This document shows, piece by piece, positions 15,641-24,819 of a stretch of DNA of 64,000 bases. The notes beneath the pieces were generated by a model, which had not been told where the DNA came from, searched no databases, and was given only the letters and a program-made list of their open reading frames with translations. The stretch spans positions 124,001 through 188,000 of the forward strand of contig CAXBLY010000003.1 in the NCBI GenBank assembly GCA_963976865.1, given 5' to 3'. This stretch comes from UBA1858 sp963976865. Its GTDB lineage: Bacteria > Pseudomonadota > Gammaproteobacteria > UBA4575. The number at the start of each line of letters is the position of its first letter. Position 1 is the first letter of the stretch. Both the position numbers and the translations under genes were made by a program.

Positions 15641-15976
15641 ATGACGCTTAATTATTCTACATTGCCAAAAGATAATGAGGGATTTCTATTGGACCCGGGT
15701 GACTGGTCTTCGGAACTGGCTGAACAGATAGCTAAAAGCGAAGAAATAGAGATGAGTCAGGATCACTGGGATGTAGTACATTTTGTACGAAGTTACTATG
15801 AGTCAAATGACACGGTGCCAGAATTACGTACCACCCTTAAATATCTTAAACAACATGTCGGTGATGACAAGGCAACACGTAAACATGTCTATCGTCTATT
15901 TCCCTATGGTTACGGTCAGCAAGCATGCAAGATAGCTGGCATGAGAAAACCATTGAAGTTAATGCTCGATCTGTAA
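15641..15976 (+). CDS. DsrC/TusE-family sulfur-relay protein lacking the penultimate cysteine
   Basis: This 111-residue protein is clearly of the DsrC/TusE/RspA family: N-terminal DNEGFLLDPGDW, central TLKYLKQHVGDDKATRKHVYRLFPYGYG, and a C-terminal arm with ACKIAGMRKP. True DsrC has two cysteines separated by ten residues on this arm, the outer one being penultimate. TusE keeps only the outer one. Here the inner cysteine (residue 97) is present, but the outer position is leucine and the arm ends in MLDL. It therefore cannot form the DsrC intramolecular trisulfide and is probably a regulatory or single-cysteine carrier variant. The gene is followed 10 bases later by a CBS-domain gene, with which it is likely co-transcribed. 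Confidence 0.85.
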   Translation: MTLNYSTLPKDNEGFLLDPGDWSSELAEQIAKSEEIEMSQDHWDVVHFVRSYYESNDTVPELRTTLKYLKQHVGDDKATRKHVYRLFPYGYGQQACKIAGMRKPLKLMLDL

Positions 15977-15986
15977 CCGTCGTTAT

Positions 15987-16601
15987 ATGTCAATCTCAGA
16001 TAAAGTCCCCACCGCTGATGATTTCATTAGTGCAATAAATGAATTAGGAACGTTTATTGATATCAGTCCTGACGCATTAGTCGAAATAACCAGGAAAGCT
16101 ATGAAATTTGCCTATTACCGTCAATTGAAAGATATACCGATAGAAATGGTTATGAGTACCTCTATCGTTTCAGTTACTCCTGAAACAGGAGTGCAGGAAG
16201 CAATCAGTCACATGATAAAAAACAGTGTCAGTGGATTACCTGTACTGGGGAAGAATAAGTCATTAGTTGGCCTGATCACAGAAGCAGATGTCCTGCGTGC
16301 AATGGGTTTGCCTCACGATAAACCACCACACGATGTTTGGGATACCATGAGTAATATTTTTCATCATTTTTCGAATCAGGAAAGTATTCCTAATTTGCAG
16401 GATGAGAATGTGACTGTTTCAGACCTGATGACTAAAAAAGTGATAACAACTTCACCGGTCAGTACAGTTCAGAATGTGTTGGACCTGATGAGGCAAAATA
16501 AGGTTAAGCGAGTACTCGTCACTGACCTTGATAATCGATTAGTGGGTATTGTGTCCCGCTCTGACTTAATGAAAGTAATTCTTGGTGTTCATCTAAAATA
16601 A
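15987..16601 (+). CDS. CBS-pair protein with an HPP-type linker at its N-terminus
   Basis: This 204-residue soluble protein has an N-terminal segment (residues 8-40, with DFISAINELGTFIDISPDAL). It is similar to the linker of the HPP protein encoded at 14035-14991 (DFVYALSEIDSYIDVNEHDL). Two CBS domains follow, at residues 50-110 and 145-204, separated by a His-rich insert containing IFHHFSNQ. CBS pairs bind adenosine nucleotides and regulate transporters and enzymes. The combination looks like the regulatory half of an HPP-CBS fusion that exists here as a separate gene and may act on the HPP membrane protein in trans. The gene lies 10 bases after the DsrC-like gene. Confidence 0.8.
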   Translation: MSISDKVPTADDFISAINELGTFIDISPDALVEITRKAMKFAYYRQLKDIPIEMVMSTSIVSVTPETGVQEAISHMIKNSVSGLPVLGKNKSLVGLITEADVLRAMGLPHDKPPHDVWDTMSNIFHHFSNQESIPNLQDENVTVSDLMTKKVITTSPVSTVQNVLDLMRQNKVKRVLVTDLDNRLVGIVSRSDLMKVILGVHLK

Positions 16602-17040
16602 TCTGATTTGATATATCATGCCCAAATATGGGGCGAAATCTGACGGGATTTATTCTCACTATTCCCGCACCTGCACAAACCTCGCTACATCGTGCTTTCC
16701 TGAGGCTGGGGCGTTTATTCCAGCGGGATAAGTTTATACGTCAATTACAGCGAGTATATTTTCTCCGCATAATGGAATTGTCATATTAATGAAATATGCT
16801 TGTAAATATCGTGCAAGCATAGCCAGTTGAATTTTTGACTCTATTTAATGGTATAACTGGTGTGAATCGAGAGATCGGGCCATTAATCGATGTTTAATTA
16901 TCCACTGGATAGTTATATCAAAGACCTGTAGAACCATTTTTATTTTGTGGTGTCTATGTTTGGTCCTGTTTCAACAAACTATTACTTTAACTGAGAAAAG
17001 TATTGTATTTTCCGGGTTAAATTATTAACAAGTAAAAATT
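16602..17040. other. Intergenic region upstream of the RND pump genes
   Basis: There is no coding frame of note in about 440 bases. A 5-base GC stem near 16661-16686 could be a weak terminator for the CBS gene. An inverted repeat lies at 16795-16821 and is listed separately. The last 60 bases before 17041 are AT-rich with no strong ribosome site. Confidence 0.5.
16795..16821. repeat. 8-base inverted repeat, possible operator for the RND operon
   Basis: The arms TATGCTTG (16795-16802) and CAAGCATA (16814-16821) are perfectly complementary across an 11-base spacer. They lie about 220 bases upstream of the pump genes. It could be a regulator site or a hairpin; no regulator gene is adjacent. Confidence 0.3.
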
Positions 17041-18081
17041 ATGATTATTCGCTTTGTCTTTTTTGGTTTATGTTTGATGCATATTGTTAATATCACACCT
17101 GTTCTGGCTGAAAACAAATCAAAAAATGCAGTAAATGTTATTGTCTCTCCAGTGACGAAGAGTACATTTTCAGATCGGGTGGAAGCACTTGGTACATCTA
17201 AAGCCAATGAGACTGTATTAATTACCACCGATATCGTAGAAAAAATTTCATCTATCCACTTTGAGGATGGGCAGCAAGTTAAAAAAGATGCGCTCTTGGT
17301 TGTGCTGGATAAAAATGAACAGGAAGCAGACCTGAAAGCGGCGCAAGCTGCATTGCTCGAAGCACAACAATCCTATACCCGCGCCAGGAATCTTCAGGAT
17401 TCAAACGCGCTTTCGAAAGCGACCGTACAACAGCGATACTCGGAACTTGAGCGTAATAAAGCACTAGTAGAATCTATCAAATCAAGAATTGAGTCATTTG
17501 TCATTACCGCACCATTCGATGGTGTACTGGGTTTGCGTGAAGTTAGTGTAGGTGCATTAGTTCAACCCGGCGATACTATTACAACGATTGATGATTTAAG
17601 TGTGATAAAAGTGGATTTCGATGTTCCATCGGTATTCCTGTCAACACTTGAACCAGGCCTGAAGATCATTGGGAAAGTGGAAGCATTTCAGGATAGAGTA
17701 TTTGAAGGTCGCGTACAGACAGTTAATACACAAATTGATCCCGTGACTCGCACAGTAAAGGTGAGGGCAATTCTACCTAATGAAGACCGTGCTCTAAAAC
17801 CAGGTTTATTGATGTCCATTGTTTTGCTCAAAAACACAAGAGATACGCTGCTTATTCCAGAAGAATCACTGATCAAACGTGCAGATAAAAACTTTGTCTT
17901 CCTGGCAGTTGAAGAGAATAATAAAACGGTAGCCCGAGAGCGAGAAATTAAAATAGGTGCTAGAGAGCCAGGTGTGATTGAAGTGCTGTCGGGGCTGGAT
18001 ATCAGCGATCGTATCGTTTCTCATGGAATGCTAAAAATCAGTGATGGTGTGGAAATAGTCGTCAAGTCAACCGGTAGTTAG
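17041..18081 (+). CDS. RND efflux periplasmic adaptor (HlyD/AcrA family)
   Basis: This 346-residue membrane fusion protein has a signal sequence (residues 1-24). A lipoyl half-motif around HFEDGQQVKKDALLVVLD (residues 75-92) is followed by a helical hairpin at 95-150, then the second lipoyl half (TAPFDGVLGLREVSVGALVQPG) and a beta-barrel domain (DPVTRTVKVRAILPN). It bridges the inner-membrane pump and the outer-membrane channel encoded just downstream. The signal peptide lacks a lipobox, so it is probably anchored by its N-terminal helix or is soluble. The gap to the permease gene is 54 bases. Substrate cannot be told. Confidence 0.9.
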   Translation: MIIRFVFFGLCLMHIVNITPVLAENKSKNAVNVIVSPVTKSTFSDRVEALGTSKANETVLITTDIVEKISSIHFEDGQQVKKDALLVVLDKNEQEADLKAAQAALLEAQQSYTRARNLQDSNALSKATVQQRYSELERNKALVESIKSRIESFVITAPFDGVLGLREVSVGALVQPGDTITTIDDLSVIKVDFDVPSVFLSTLEPGLKIIGKVEAFQDRVFEGRVQTVNTQIDPVTRTVKVRAILPNEDRALKPGLLMSIVLLKNTRDTLLIPEESLIKRADKNFVFLAVEENNKTVAREREIKIGAREPGVIEVLSGLDISDRIVSHGMLKISDGVEIVVKSTGS

Positions 18082-18135
18082 CATCAACTGAACTGCAATC
18101 CATATGATAATTAAACTTTAAAAGTACAAGGAATT

Positions 18136-21100
18136 ATGCTGCTTTCAGATCTCTCGGTAACGCGTCCGGTTTTTGCAACAGTACTGTCGCTATTGCTAAT
18201 CGCATTTGGATTGATTTCCTATTCTAAACTTGCGTTACGTGAATATCCCGACATAGATCCTCCGGTAGTCTCTGTTGATACCTCGTATCTTGGAGCCTCG
18301 GCCAACATAGTTGAGACTCGAATAACGGAATTAATCGAGGATCGAATTTCTGGTGTTGAAGGAATCAAATATATTGAATCCAGTTCAACCGACGGGCGAT
18401 CACGCATTAACATTGAATTTGATGTTGCCAGAGATATTGAAGCAGCAACCAATGATATTCGCGATCGGGTTTCTGGTGTAGTGGATGATCTTCCAGAAGA
18501 AGCTGACCCTCCTGATATTCAAAAAGCAGACTCCAGTGATGATGTCATTGTCTGGCTAAATCTGGTCAGCGATAAGATGGATACACTCGAGCTTACCGAT
18601 TATGCAAGACGCTACTTGCAGGACCGTTTTTCTGTATTGCCAGGTGTTGCCCGTGTCCGTATTGGTGGCGGGCTTGAATACTCAATGAGAGTATGGCTGG
18701 ACCGCAATAAAATGGCAGCACGCGGACTTACAATTACTGATATAGAAAATGCGCTTCGCTCGGAAAATGTGGAATTGCCGGCAGGGAGTATCGAATCACA
18801 GGAAATCCAGTTTACTGCAAGAATACAGAGAGTCTATACAACACCGGAGGATTTCAAAAAACTTGTTATTGCACGCGGCGACAATTATCTAATCCGTTTA
18901 GGAGATGTCGCCACTGTAGAAAAAGAAGCGATTGAAAATCGAACATTTTTTCGAGGCAACAATGTTCCAATGATAGGCATTGGAGTAATAAAGCAGTCAA
19001 AGGCAAATACAGTAGAAGTTGCGAAAGCTGCTATCGAGCTCGCCCGGCAACTGGAGCCAAACCTGCCTACGGGGATGGAAATAATCAGTTCGTATGACAC
19101 GTCAGTCTTTATCAGTAATGCTATCTATGAAGTGTATAAAACATTAATGATTGCGTTACTTCTTGTCGTTTCAGTTATTTACCTGTTTTTAGGTAATGTC
19201 CGGGCAATGCTTGTTCCTGCCGTGACTGTGCCTGTATCACTGACGGCGACATTTATTGTTCTTTATGTGTCAGGGTTTTCTATAAATTTGCTTACTTTGC
19301 TGGCTCTGGTTTTATCAATTGGCCTTGTTGTTGATGATGCAATAGTGGTGCTGGAAAATATATATCGGAAAATAGAGTTGGGTGAGCCACCCTTGTCGGC
19401 AGCATATTATGGGACACGTCAGGTAGGATTTGCTGTTATTGCAACCACCATTGTATTAGTCGCTGTATTTGTTCCCATTACCTTCCTTGATGGTGATCTG
19501 GGTCGATTATTTACGGAATTCTCAATAACAATTGCTGCCGCAGTCTGTTTTTCATCATTTGTGGCACTGACATTATGTCCTATGCTTGCTTCCAAATTAA
19601 TTAAAAAAGAAGGACATAATAGATTAAGCGCTATTGTTGATAATGGGTTCAATAGCGTTAAATCATTCTATGTTAAATCTTTGCAAGGTATTCTCAGGGT
19701 TAGAATTTTTTTCATGCTTGCATTTGCAGGCCTGATAGGACTCTCGGTTTTACTCTTTAATACAATTCCGTCTGAATATGCGCCAAAAGAAGATCGAGGT
19801 GCTTTCTTTTTACTGGTTACCGGCCCCGAAGGTGCGTCGTTCAAGTATACAAAAGAATATATGGATGAAATTGAACGGCGTTTGACGCCCTATGTTGAAA
19901 ATAATGAAATTACTCGTTTGCTTGTACGTGCACCACGTTCTTTTGGCACCTTGTCGAGCTTTAATGACGGAATTGTCATTGCGGTGCTAAATGACTGGGG
20001 ATTGCGACGCTCTGCATTTGAAATTATGGGTGAAGTTTCGAAGAAGTTATCTGATCTGCCGGGCGTCAGAATTGCTCCAGTTATGCGCCAGGGATTTGGT
20101 GGTGGTATCAATAAACCCGTTCAATTTGTTATAGGTGGAGGTACATATCAGGAACTTGCAGAATGGCGTGATATTCTCCTTAGCAAAATAAATGAAAATA
20201 ATCCTGGTCTTACCAATATCGATAGCGATTATAAAGAAACCAAACCACAGCTTAGAGTGGTAATCAATAAAGACCGAGCAGCAGATCTGGGTGTAAATAT
20301 TCAGGCTATTGGAAGAACGCTTGAGACAATGTTGGGTTCGCGTCGAGTCACTACTTATATTGAAGATGGTGAAGAATACGATGTTATTCTAGAGGGGATA
20401 CGTGACGAACAGCGAACACCTACGGATGTGCAGAATATCTATGTTCGTTCTGATAAAAGTGACCAGTTACTTCCATTATCAAATCTTGTCACGATTGAAG
20501 AGTATGCAGATTCCGGTTCTTTGAACAGATATAACCGGATTCGCGCAGTGACGATTGAAGCGGGTCTCGCAGATGGCTATCCACTGGGTGATGCGCTTGA
20601 ATTTTTGCGCACTACTGTCAGGGATCATCTCCCGTCAACTGCTACTATTGACTACAAGGGGGAATCACAGGATTTCTATAACAGCGGGTCATCTTTGGTC
20701 TTTATCTTCGTTATGGGAATTATTGTTGTGTTTTTGGTGCTTGCCGCTCAGTTTGAAAGTTTTATACATCCGTTAGTCATTATACTTACTGTCCCCCTGG
20801 CAATTATGGGTGCGCTTTCAGGTTTGTATCTGACAGGGAATAGTTTAAATGTCTATACTCAGGTTGGCTTGATAATGTTAATTGGCCTTGCGGCAAAAAA
20901 TGGAATTCTGATCGTAGAATTCGTCAATCAGCTAAGGGATGATGGAGTTGAATTTTCAGAGGCATTAATTGAAGCGGCAAAAATCAGATTACGTCCTATT
21001 GTAATGACAGGCATTACTACAGTAGCAGGTTCAATACCTCTGGTTCTGGCGACAGGTGCCGGTGCTGAAACACGGGTAGCAATTGGTGTGGTTATTCTGT

Positions 21101-21243
21101 TCGGTGTTGGTGCTGCAACTATATTCACATTATATATTGTGCCAGTTGCATATGACTTGTTGGCACGTGGTACTGGTTCACCTGGCGATGTTAAGCGTCG
21201 TTTGCAACAGCAACAGGCAGACATTAGTAAACCGGCTAGGTAG
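18136..21243 (+). CDS. RND multidrug-type efflux permease (HAE1 family)
   Basis: This 1035-residue proton-driven inner-membrane transporter is of usual length for HAE1 pumps. It has an N-terminal helix (SVTRPVFATVLSLLLIAFG), two large periplasmic loops, and twelve membrane helices. The proton-relay aspartates are in GLVVDDAIVVLENI near residue 402, and the matching lysine is in LAAKNGILIVEF near residue 921. It exports hydrophobic or amphiphilic compounds through the partner channel. An AAGGAA ribosome site precedes the ATG. The gene sits between the adaptor and outer-membrane genes of the same operon. Confidence 0.93.
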   Translation: MLLSDLSVTRPVFATVLSLLLIAFGLISYSKLALREYPDIDPPVVSVDTSYLGASANIVETRITELIEDRISGVEGIKYIESSSTDGRSRINIEFDVARDIEAATNDIRDRVSGVVDDLPEEADPPDIQKADSSDDVIVWLNLVSDKMDTLELTDYARRYLQDRFSVLPGVARVRIGGGLEYSMRVWLDRNKMAARGLTITDIENALRSENVELPAGSIESQEIQFTARIQRVYTTPEDFKKLVIARGDNYLIRLGDVATVEKEAIENRTFFRGNNVPMIGIGVIKQSKANTVEVAKAAIELARQLEPNLPTGMEIISSYDTSVFISNAIYEVYKTLMIALLLVVSVIYLFLGNVRAMLVPAVTVPVSLTATFIVLYVSGFSINLLTLLALVLSIGLVVDDAIVVLENIYRKIELGEPPLSAAYYGTRQVGFAVIATTIVLVAVFVPITFLDGDLGRLFTEFSITIAAAVCFSSFVALTLCPMLASKLIKKEGHNRLSAIVDNGFNSVKSFYVKSLQGILRVRIFFMLAFAGLIGLSVLLFNTIPSEYAPKEDRGAFFLLVTGPEGASFKYTKEYMDEIERRLTPYVENNEITRLLVRAPRSFGTLSSFNDGIVIAVLNDWGLRRSAFEIMGEVSKKLSDLPGVRIAPVMRQGFGGGINKPVQFVIGGGTYQELAEWRDILLSKINENNPGLTNIDSDYKETKPQLRVVINKDRAADLGVNIQAIGRTLETMLGSRRVTTYIEDGEEYDVILEGIRDEQRTPTDVQNIYVRSDKSDQLLPLSNLVTIEEYADSGSLNRYNRIRAVTIEAGLADGYPLGDALEFLRTTVRDHLPSTATIDYKGESQDFYNSGSSLVFIFVMGIIVVFLVLAAQFESFIHPLVIILTVPLAIMGALSGLYLTGNSLNVYTQVGLIMLIGLAAKNGILIVEFVNQLRDDGVEFSEALIEAAKIRLRPIVMTGITTVAGSIPLVLATGAGAETRVAIGVVILFGVGAATIFTLYIVPVAYDLLARGTGSPGDVKRRLQQQQADISKPAR

Positions 21244-21247
21244 TAAA

Positions 21248-22711
21248 ATGTATCAAGACTATAAATCCCATAAAGTGATTCGCAAGAACAATGTTCATAC
21301 ATTATTTGCACTGGGTTTAATTGCCTTGTCGATGACTGCCTGTGTCAATGTAGGGCCGGACTACGCACCACCTGAGACTGATTACTCCGATCAGTGGGCT
21401 GTCACTGAAAGTGAGAGAATGACATCAGCGCCTGTGCAGCAGGAATGGTGGACAGTATTTAATGACTCACTTCTTGAGAGTTATATACAATCTGCCATAG
21501 AGAATAATAAAAATGTCAACATAGCACTTGCAAACTTACGACGCGCTCGGGAACTCCGGTCAGAAGCGCATGGTTCGTTATTACCTGATGCAGGCGTGTC
21601 GTCGGAGGCATCCAGAAGTAAGTCTAGTGGGTCTCTGGGTAACGCAGGATCCAGTGCAGGTAATGAAAGTAATTTCTTTGATGCAGGCTTTGATGCCTCC
21701 TGGGAGGTAGATGTGTTTGGCGGAAATCGCCGATCAATCCAGGCGGCAGATGCACGCATTGGAAGTGCGATTGCAGATTACAGGGCAGCAATGCTGTCTA
21801 CCTTGTCGGAAGTGGCACGAAATTACTTTGAAGCACGTGGGTTTCAAAAGCAACTGGAAGTAACCGAGCAAAGTTCTGAGCTGTTAAAAAAGACCTATGA
21901 AGTAATAGCAGCAAGACTGGAAGTCGGCGAGGCTAGTGAATTCGATTTAAGCCGCGCCATGGGTGAATATCAACTGACAAAAGCACGTATCCCGAATATA
22001 GTTGCAAACCTGAATTCGTCAATTTTTAGGTTATCAGTACTGCTCGGGCAATCTCCCGAGACCTTGCTGTCTGATATGAGTCAAGTTAAACCATTACCTG
22101 CTGCAATTGATATAGTGCCGGTAGGATTGCGTTCAGAGATATTACGCCGACGTCCTGATATACAGAAAGCAGAACGTGAACTTGAAGCTGAAATTGCAGA
22201 TATAGGCATAGAAACATCCGAGCTGTTCCCAAAGTTTTTTATTACAGGTGAAGCAGGTGCGCAATCACGTCTGTTAGGGGACTTGCTTAAGTCAAGCAGT
22301 GGTATCTGGTCGATTGGTACACTTATAGACTGGTCACTTTTTAGTGGCGGTTCCATCAGGGCGCGTATTAAAGTTCAGGAAGCAGAAGGTGATGCTGCAC
22401 TCCTAGCCTATGAACAGACAGTTTTAGAAGCGCTGGCTGACGCCGAGATTACACTTGTTAGCTATATTCAGGAACTGGCAACGCAAACCTCTTTGGAATC
22501 TGGCGTTCAAAGTAGACGTCAGTCAGCAAAAATAGCTCATCAATTGTTTGATGAAGGAGAGGCTGATTATCTTGCTGTGCTAGATGCTGAACGTGAATTG
22601 ACTTCCAGTGAAGATGATCTGGTCATATCTGAAACACAGGTTGTGCTTAAGCTGGTTGCGTTGTATACAGCGCTCGGTGGTGGCTGGGAGCAGTTTGACC
22701 AAACCCAGTGA
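21248..22711 (+). CDS. Outer-membrane efflux lipoprotein (NodT/OprM family)
   Basis: This 487-residue TolC-like protein starts at the ATG at 21248, 4 bases after the permease stop. The open frame runs back into the permease gene, but the start here gives a proper lipoprotein signal with a lipobox ending MTAC near residue 29. The mature protein begins VNVGPDYAPPET, a typical NodT/OprM start. Two repeats of outer-membrane efflux helices follow, with the PDIQKAERELEAEIADIG signature near residue 300. It forms the trimeric exit channel for the RND pump and might also serve the HlyD-type proteins encoded downstream. Confidence 0.92.
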   Translation: MYQDYKSHKVIRKNNVHTLFALGLIALSMTACVNVGPDYAPPETDYSDQWAVTESERMTSAPVQQEWWTVFNDSLLESYIQSAIENNKNVNIALANLRRARELRSEAHGSLLPDAGVSSEASRSKSSGSLGNAGSSAGNESNFFDAGFDASWEVDVFGGNRRSIQAADARIGSAIADYRAAMLSTLSEVARNYFEARGFQKQLEVTEQSSELLKKTYEVIAARLEVGEASEFDLSRAMGEYQLTKARIPNIVANLNSSIFRLSVLLGQSPETLLSDMSQVKPLPAAIDIVPVGLRSEILRRRPDIQKAERELEAEIADIGIETSELFPKFFITGEAGAQSRLLGDLLKSSSGIWSIGTLIDWSLFSGGSIRARIKVQEAEGDAALLAYEQTVLEALADAEITLVSYIQELATQTSLESGVQSRRQSAKIAHQLFDEGEADYLAVLDAERELTSSEDDLVISETQVVLKLVALYTALGGGWEQFDQTQ

Positions 22712-22959
22712 TTTTCCATGGTGAGCGTCTGCAATACTAGTGTGTATTTCCGGAGTCATGCCCAGTCAACATGAGTAGCAATCAGACTGACGTTTAGATT
22801 CAAGTGTCAAAGAGTACCGTTGAATATCAATAACGTGCCATTGGTAAAAAGTGAGATTCACTTGTCTGAAATACGCTCGCTTCAATGCTGAAATTTGTAT
22901 ATTAATTATTCGCTTACCTATACTTTCAATAGTTAATTTGGGCAAATAATAATAATGAA

Positions 22960-24798
22960 ATGGGTAAGGAAGCTGTATCTCTAAATAACTTATCTTCAAG
23001 TAGCTATTCTCAGAATAAAACCATATCAAATTTTGGGGAATCCAGGTCACCACAACTGGATGCCTGGCTAAAACTTGTTTGCCAGATGATTCCGCAAGTG
23101 CAAATGGCTTACGTAGGGGTAGATCTAAACACGAATCTGGATTTTCGGGAATATGCGTCCTGGCCAAATGATCAGGAATGTGAAGATAACCTATGTGTTG
23201 CGGCCAAACAGATTTTACAGCCCGAGCAAAATGTCGAAAATGGCCAATTGCCAAATGACCAGCTGGATAACTATATTGCAACGCATTTGAATCTACTTCC
23301 AAGTAGTGAAGGTGTTGTCGTTTTGAAAGTGGCTTCAACATCGGAAAATCACCACAAAACTCTTTTGCAGTTACTGGAATGGTCTGAAGCGTGGTTGAAC
23401 TTCATTATACAATCCAGTAATAGGATTGATAAAAGCACTCAAGTTGTCGAGTTGCAATTAATTAAAACAGGTTTGTCAGAACCAAATATTAAATTGGCCG
23501 CTACTGCTATGGCGGTAACCATTGCGCAAGCATTAAAAGCAGACCGTGTCAGTATTGGCTGTAGTAATAATGGTCAGATTGAATTAGTAGCGTTATCCAA
23601 TACAGCTAACTTTGATTCACGCACACATCTCAATAAAAATGTTGTTGCTGCAATGGTGGAAGCCATTGGTGAAAATAATACGATTGCTGTTTCTTCAGAT
23701 GACGAGACACACTCGATTGAAACACAGGCACACAGGCAGCTTTGCAGCAGTAATAACTGTAAAAGTGTATGTACTGCATTATTGAAGGAAGAAGACACAG
23801 TCATTGGTGCGATAACGCTCGAATTTCTGACTCGACAATCGTCGTTGTCTGATAAACAAAATGAATTGGATTCTCTGTCAGGGGCGGTGGCTAAAGTTAT
23901 TGCATTAAAACAGCTTGTTAAGAAGTCTGTATATAGGCATCTTGCCGAGCGTTTCAATGCTCTGGTGAAATCATTTTCAGACCCGAATAAAAAATACCCC
24001 AGGCTGGTTGCCTTGGGTGCTTTGGCTGTGGTGTTTATGTTGTGTTTTGTAGATACAGATTTGCAGGTGGCGGCTCCTGCTACACTGGAAGGCAGAATTC
24101 AGCAATCATTGGTTGCACCTATTGATGGATACATAGCCGAAGCACCAGGGCGTGCTGGTGATGCACTTAAATCTGGTGATGTACTGGCGATGATAGATAC
24201 CAGTAGCTTGATGCTTGAACGTAGACGAAGAGCTAACGAACTTGCTGAGTATGAAAAATCGTATCGTAAAGCCATCGCAGGTCTTGACCGCGCAGAAGCT
24301 TCTATTATGAAAGCAAGGCGAGGAAGAGTTGCCTCTCAGTTGGCACTCATCGATGAACAACTTTCTAAAACAACAATTACTGCACCGTTTGATGGCATGG
24401 TCATTTCAGGTGATTTAAGTCGTTCACTGGGTTCACCAGTAAGTCGTGGAGATGTGCTATTTGAAATGGCGCCACTGGATGACTACCGCGTTGTACTGGA
24501 AATAGACGAACGTGATATTTCTGAAGTTGCACCCGGACAGCGAGGGTATTTAGCGCTGTCAGGACTTTCGGGTGACCGCCTTCCTATACAGGTGGAGAAA
24601 ATAGTTGCTGTCGCTGAAAACTCCAATGGTCGAAACATTTTTAAAGTAGAGGCAAAAATTGATGGTGAGTCACAATTGCTGAGGCCAGGCATGCGTGGTG
24701 TGGGTAAGATTGTTACTGAACAGAGATCAATCATATATGTATGGACACGACACCTCATTGATCGCATAAACCTGTGGTTCTGGAAAAATGTACCTTAA
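22960..24798 (+). CDS. GAF-domain and HlyD-type membrane fusion protein
   Basis: This 612-residue protein has an unusual order. A soluble N-terminal half (residues 1-330) includes a GAF-like domain around residues 165-310, with SIGCSNNGQIELVA and VIGAITLEF strands. One membrane helix follows at about 348-365, then a HlyD-type adaptor with lipoyl halves near 383-410 and 470-500 and a short helical hairpin. The GAF-like half would be cytoplasmic and the HlyD half periplasmic, so ligand sensing could be tied to export. It is followed 21 bases later by the M50 protease gene. Several cysteines (ECEDNLC, CSSNNCKSVC) are clustered in the cytoplasmic half. No adjacent ABC or RND pump is encoded, so its pump partner is unknown. 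Confidence 0.75.
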   Translation: MGKEAVSLNNLSSSSYSQNKTISNFGESRSPQLDAWLKLVCQMIPQVQMAYVGVDLNTNLDFREYASWPNDQECEDNLCVAAKQILQPEQNVENGQLPNDQLDNYIATHLNLLPSSEGVVVLKVASTSENHHKTLLQLLEWSEAWLNFIIQSSNRIDKSTQVVELQLIKTGLSEPNIKLAATAMAVTIAQALKADRVSIGCSNNGQIELVALSNTANFDSRTHLNKNVVAAMVEAIGENNTIAVSSDDETHSIETQAHRQLCSSNNCKSVCTALLKEEDTVIGAITLEFLTRQSSLSDKQNELDSLSGAVAKVIALKQLVKKSVYRHLAERFNALVKSFSDPNKKYPRLVALGALAVVFMLCFVDTDLQVAAPATLEGRIQQSLVAPIDGYIAEAPGRAGDALKSGDVLAMIDTSSLMLERRRRANELAEYEKSYRKAIAGLDRAEASIMKARRGRVASQLALIDEQLSKTTITAPFDGMVISGDLSRSLGSPVSRGDVLFEMAPLDDYRVVLEIDERDISEVAPGQRGYLALSGLSGDRLPIQVEKIVAVAENSNGRNIFKVEAKIDGESQLLRPGMRGVGKIVTEQRSIIYVWTRHLIDRINLWFWKNVP

Positions 24799-24819
24799 AT
24801 AATCCGGAGTCATTGAATT

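Noticed and set aside
21083..21247. N-terminal extension of the outer-membrane factor gene into the permease gene
   Set aside because: The ATG at 21248 directly precedes a proper lipoprotein signal; the extension only overlaps the permease frame.
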